From the NCBI RefSeq assembly GCF_902832885.1, contig NZ_CADFDK010000003.1:620001-684000 (forward strand): a DNA stretch of 64,000 nt, read 5' to 3'. The number at the start of each line of letters is the position of its first letter. Positions within the stretch are counted from its first letter, which is position 1. Below the pieces are notes generated by a model. That model saw only the letters and a list, made by a program, of their open reading frames with translations, was not told the DNA's origin and ran no database searches. Below are positions 61,510-64,000 of the stretch, in pieces. The position numbers and the translations under genes were made by a program. This DNA comes from Burkholderia seminalis DSM 23518. GTDB taxonomy: Bacteria > Pseudomonadota > Gammaproteobacteria > Burkholderiales > Burkholderiaceae.

Positions 61510-61764
61510 GCTGTCCTCACGTGGGTGGGTGGCGTTCATGACTTCAACTCTCGATCGCCCGGCGCCGACGGCGGCGCGCGATCGGAAGAAAGTGTGGTGC
61601 GCCAAAAAATCCCGGACGAATGAGAAATACGGACGTAATCGGGGGATATTTCAGGACACAGCGTCACGCATCGCATCGTCCGGCCATGCATGCTGCTGTG
61701 CCGCACTGGCATTTTTCGGACATTCCGGCTATGTTCCGTGCACGCCCGTCACCGTATCGGCACC

Positions 61765-62859
61765 ATGGACAGCCGCTCCCAACGCAACCAGAGCCGGGCC
61801 GAGCGCAGCCTGCGCACATCGCTCGGCCTCGCCCGCCCGGCCGGACGCCAGGAAGATATTCCGGCCACCGTTCACGCGATCGCGGTCGCGCTGGACGAGT
61901 GCCGCGTGCGGCACATCGACGGCGCCGCGCTGCTCGAAGGCACGGGGCTCGGCGCGGACGAGGTCGCGTCGCCGAACCTGCACGTGAATCGCGGCCAGGA
62001 GCAGCGCTGCTTCCGCAACCTGCTGCGCTGCAGCGGCGTACCGTCGATCGGGCTGTCGATCGGCGCGCGGCTGCACGTGTCGACGCTCGGTCTCGCCGGC
62101 TACGCGATGCTGATCAGCGGCTCCGTGACGCAGGCGTTCCGCTGCATGGGCCAGTTCCCGCTGTTCATGGGGCTGTATTTCGACGTGCGCGTCGACGCGC
62201 ACGCCGGCGGCATGAGCGTGACCATCAGCCGCTACAACGGCGAACCCGATCTCGAGGTATTCCAGGTCGACATGTGCCTGTCGAGCCTGCGGCTGATCGT
62301 GTCCGATCTCGTCGGCAAGCCGGTATGGCCGGAACAGTTGCAGCTCGCGCGCCGCACGCCGCGCAATGCAGCCGACTACGCACGCCACTTCGGCTGCCCG
62401 GTCGCGTTCAATGCGGCCGACAACCGTCTCGTGTTCACGTCGGTGAACGGCACGGAAACGCCGCGTCTCGCGAACGAAGTCAGCTTCAATGCGCTGCACG
62501 GCCAGTGCGAGGTGCTCGAACGGCAGTGGGCCGCGTCGGTCGGCACGCGCTTCGCCGATCGGGCGAAGGAGCTGATGGCGCGCGACCTCGTGCGTTTCAA
62601 GTCGATGACGGCGCTCGCGAATGCGCTGCACCTGACGGAGCGCACGCTGCGCCGGCGGCTCGACAAGGACGGCATCACGTTCCAGTCGCTGCTCGATGAA
62701 GTCCGTCACGACGAAGCCGTGCGGATGCTCGACGACCACACGCTGACGGTCGCGGAGATCGCCGAACGGCTCGGCTACAGCGAGCCGCGCAGCTTCCGAC
62801 ACGCGTACCGGCGCTGGACCGGCAAGACGCCGCGCGCGGACGCCGGTATCGACATGTAA
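61765..62859 (+). CDS. AraC-family transcriptional regulator
   Basis: A 364-residue AraC-type regulator. A long N-terminal domain of the OruR/ArgR-like kind (VHAIAVALDECRVRHIDGAALLEGTGL) precedes the DNA-binding region: LANALHLTERTLRRRLDKDG about 282-301 and VAEIAERLGYSEPRSFRHAYRRWTGKTP about 328-355. It is divergent from the amine-permease/aminotransferase operon and should activate it in response to the amine. The start at 61765 is chosen from the family; 25 open codons precede it. Confidence 0.85.
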   Translation: MDSRSQRNQSRAERSLRTSLGLARPAGRQEDIPATVHAIAVALDECRVRHIDGAALLEGTGLGADEVASPNLHVNRGQEQRCFRNLLRCSGVPSIGLSIGARLHVSTLGLAGYAMLISGSVTQAFRCMGQFPLFMGLYFDVRVDAHAGGMSVTISRYNGEPDLEVFQVDMCLSSLRLIVSDLVGKPVWPEQLQLARRTPRNAADYARHFGCPVAFNAADNRLVFTSVNGTETPRLANEVSFNALHGQCEVLERQWAASVGTRFADRAKELMARDLVRFKSMTALANALHLTERTLRRRLDKDGITFQSLLDEVRHDEAVRMLDDHTLTVAEIAERLGYSEPRSFRHAYRRWTGKTPRADAGIDM

Positions 62860-63408
62860 CGTCGATCGCGCATGCCGATTCCGAACGGCGCCCCCGCCTG
62901 TTGGTTTGGAATTCGAATCATTTCCACGAAAGCCGCCGGCGGCGTCCGTCTCGACGCCGCCGCACGACCGCGTGCCGTGCCCAAGCTGGACGCGCTCATT
63001 CGATTGCTCTATACTCGCTCCAACTTCATCACAAAACGCATGATCTCGTGCGCAACGTGATGTCATTTCGCACTTTGTTGCGCATGCATCCGTTTCGCCA
63101 CGTCAAAGGGGCCACCGGCCCCAGCGGTCGGCGCCAAGCCGCCCGCATCCATGCCGTCTTCGCAGGACGGTGCCCTGCTCGAACGCGCCTTGCCGTTACG
63201 GCGCCGCCGGGCTGAACCTGACAATCAGACGAACGCAACATCGCGTTCACCCGACCGCCAGCCGCACTTCGGTGCAGCCGGCAGCACTGTTTCCGTCAGT
63301 TCAATCGCGGCCATGCCGGGATCACGAACTTCCATCGCGACGCCATCCGGCGTCATCGCGGCGCGTGCCTGCGCGCGTGCCGCATCGGGATCGAGGAGGG
63401 GTATCTTC
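62860..63408. other. Intergenic region without a supported gene
   Basis: 549 bp between the AraC gene and the ABC permease gene. Short open frames on both strands have shadow-like composition. A perfect 10-bp-stem hairpin, CGGCGGCGTC facing GACGCCGCCG at 62937-62962 around CGTCTC, may help end the AraC transcript but has no T run. The permease's promoter must be here but no strong boxes are seen. Confidence 0.5.
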
Positions 63409-64000
63409 ATGACTCGACGCACTGTCCAGCTGGTGGGCAGCCTGGTAGCCATCATCGCGGTCGGATGGGCGCTGGCGCGCGGCATCGGCGCCGACACGTT
63501 CCGCCAGCGCGCGGACGATCTCGCGTACTACGCGGGCCAGCACATGCTGCTGGTCGTCTACTCGATGACGCTCGCGATCGTCGTCGGCGTACCGGCCGGC
63601 GTGCTGCTGAGCCGGCCGCGGTTTCAGCACCGGGCCGAGCGCTTCATGCAGGTCTTCAACATCGGCAACACGGTCCCGTCGCTCGCGGTGCTGGCCATCG
63701 CGCTCGGCATCTTCGGCATCGGCGACGTACCTGCGATCATCGCGCTATTCCTCGCATCGCTGCTGCCCATCACGCGCAATGCCTATGAAGGCATGAAGAA
63801 CGTGCCGGCCGCGCTGCGCGAAGCGGCCAAGGGCATCGGCATGACGGGCTGGCAATCGCTCGCCCGCGTCGAACTGCCCCATGCGGTGCCGATCATCGTC
63901 GGCGGCGTGCGCACCGCGCTCGCGATCAACGTCGGCACGGCGCCGCTCGCGTACCTGATCGGCGCGGACAGCCTCGGCTCGTTGATCTTCCCCGGCATCT
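63409..64000 (+). CDS. Osmoprotectant-type ABC transporter permease (ProW/OpuC-like), truncated by window end
   Basis: The first 197 codons of a permease gene; the rest lies beyond the window. AGGAGGGG precedes the ATG by a good distance. The region has several hydrophobic segments and the BPD_transp_1 signature of glycine betaine/choline/carnitine importers: MLLVVYSMTLAIVVGVPAGVLLSR, NTVPSLAVLAIALGI and AAKGIGMTGWQSLARVELPHAVPIIVGG, the EAA loop that couples to the ATPase. Relatives (OpuCB, YehW/YehY) serve in osmotic adaptation. Operon partners would be downstream. Confidence 0.85.
   Translation, partial: MTRRTVQLVGSLVAIIAVGWALARGIGADTFRQRADDLAYYAGQHMLLVVYSMTLAIVVGVPAGVLLSRPRFQHRAERFMQVFNIGNTVPSLAVLAIALGIFGIGDVPAIIALFLASLLPITRNAYEGMKNVPAALREAAKGIGMTGWQSLARVELPHAVPIIVGGVRTALAINVGTAPLAYLIGADSLGSLIFPGI

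Noticed and set aside
1-64000. CRISPR array, tRNA, rRNA, transposase, prophage
   Set aside because: No regularly spaced repeat array, cloverleaf or mobile-element protein was recognised in either strand.

Overview
The window looks like a stretch of a secondary chromosome of a Burkholderia, most likely the Burkholderia cepacia complex. The reasons are the high GC content, the strong G/C bias at third codon positions, the density of LysR-type regulators (seven), a DUF4148 protein, a hopanoid squalene-hopene cyclase gene, and many small catabolic islands each with its own regulator. The genus call is inference from content; no rRNA, tRNA, insertion sequence, prophage or CRISPR array is visible.

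Layout. 1-5 kb: an orphan actinobacterial-looking HisC aminotransferase, a small hypothetical gene, an NAD-dependent epimerase/reductase translationally coupled to an AraC regulator behind a clear AraC-type tandem operator, a RidA-family gene and an H-NS-family gene. 5-17 kb: cupin, LysR/SnoaL-like, LysR/LysE exporter and AzoR/LysR pairs, a saccharopine-dehydrogenase-like gene behind a MerR-type 19-bp-spacer promoter, GST, WYL regulator, HD hydrolase, chemoreceptor and VOC protein. 17-20 kb: a CaiB/BaiF CoA-transferase with apparently permuted domain order, divergent from a citrate synthase carrying a DNA-binding head. 20-25 kb: a complete tricarballylate island tcuR-tcuA-tcuB-tcuC ending in a good intrinsic terminator. 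25-28 kb: TetR gene divergent from shc. 28-33 kb: LysR gene divergent from a three-gene flavin/iron-sulfur dehydrogenase and a cationic amino-acid binding protein (an opine/hydroxyproline-type oxidation set). 33-36 kb: LysR gene convergent with an aldo/keto reductase-SRPBCC operon; a conserved 47-bp two-part block lies in front of both.

36-47 kb: DUF4148 protein, ankyrin protein, LuxR regulator divergent from a PotF-type binding protein and a cupin, class C beta-lactamase, two alpha/beta hydrolases, a FlxA-like protein, a 44-residue membrane protein and a GH92 lipoprotein. 47-57 kb: a seven-gene operon (branched-chain-type ABC transporter livKHMGF-like, then an N-carbamoyl-amino-acid/allantoate amidohydrolase and an M81 peptidase), divergent from a GntR/FadR regulator across a perfect 20-bp palindrome, with a beta-propeller gene downstream. 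57-62.9 kb: an amine-catabolism operon (APC permease, class III aminotransferase, aldehyde dehydrogenase) divergent from an AraC regulator. The window ends inside an osmoprotectant-type ABC permease gene.

Most islands share one design: regulator, a short divergent promoter with a symmetric or repeated operator, and an importer plus one to three oxidising or hydrolysing enzymes feeding central metabolism. Nothing here is an obvious defence or mobile system. The least ordinary items are the citrate-synthase/DNA-binding fusion facing a permuted CoA-transferase, the duplicated LysR operator, the MerR-type promoter in front of a tiny ORF, and the GntR palindrome controlling a transporter-amidohydrolase-M81 operon.
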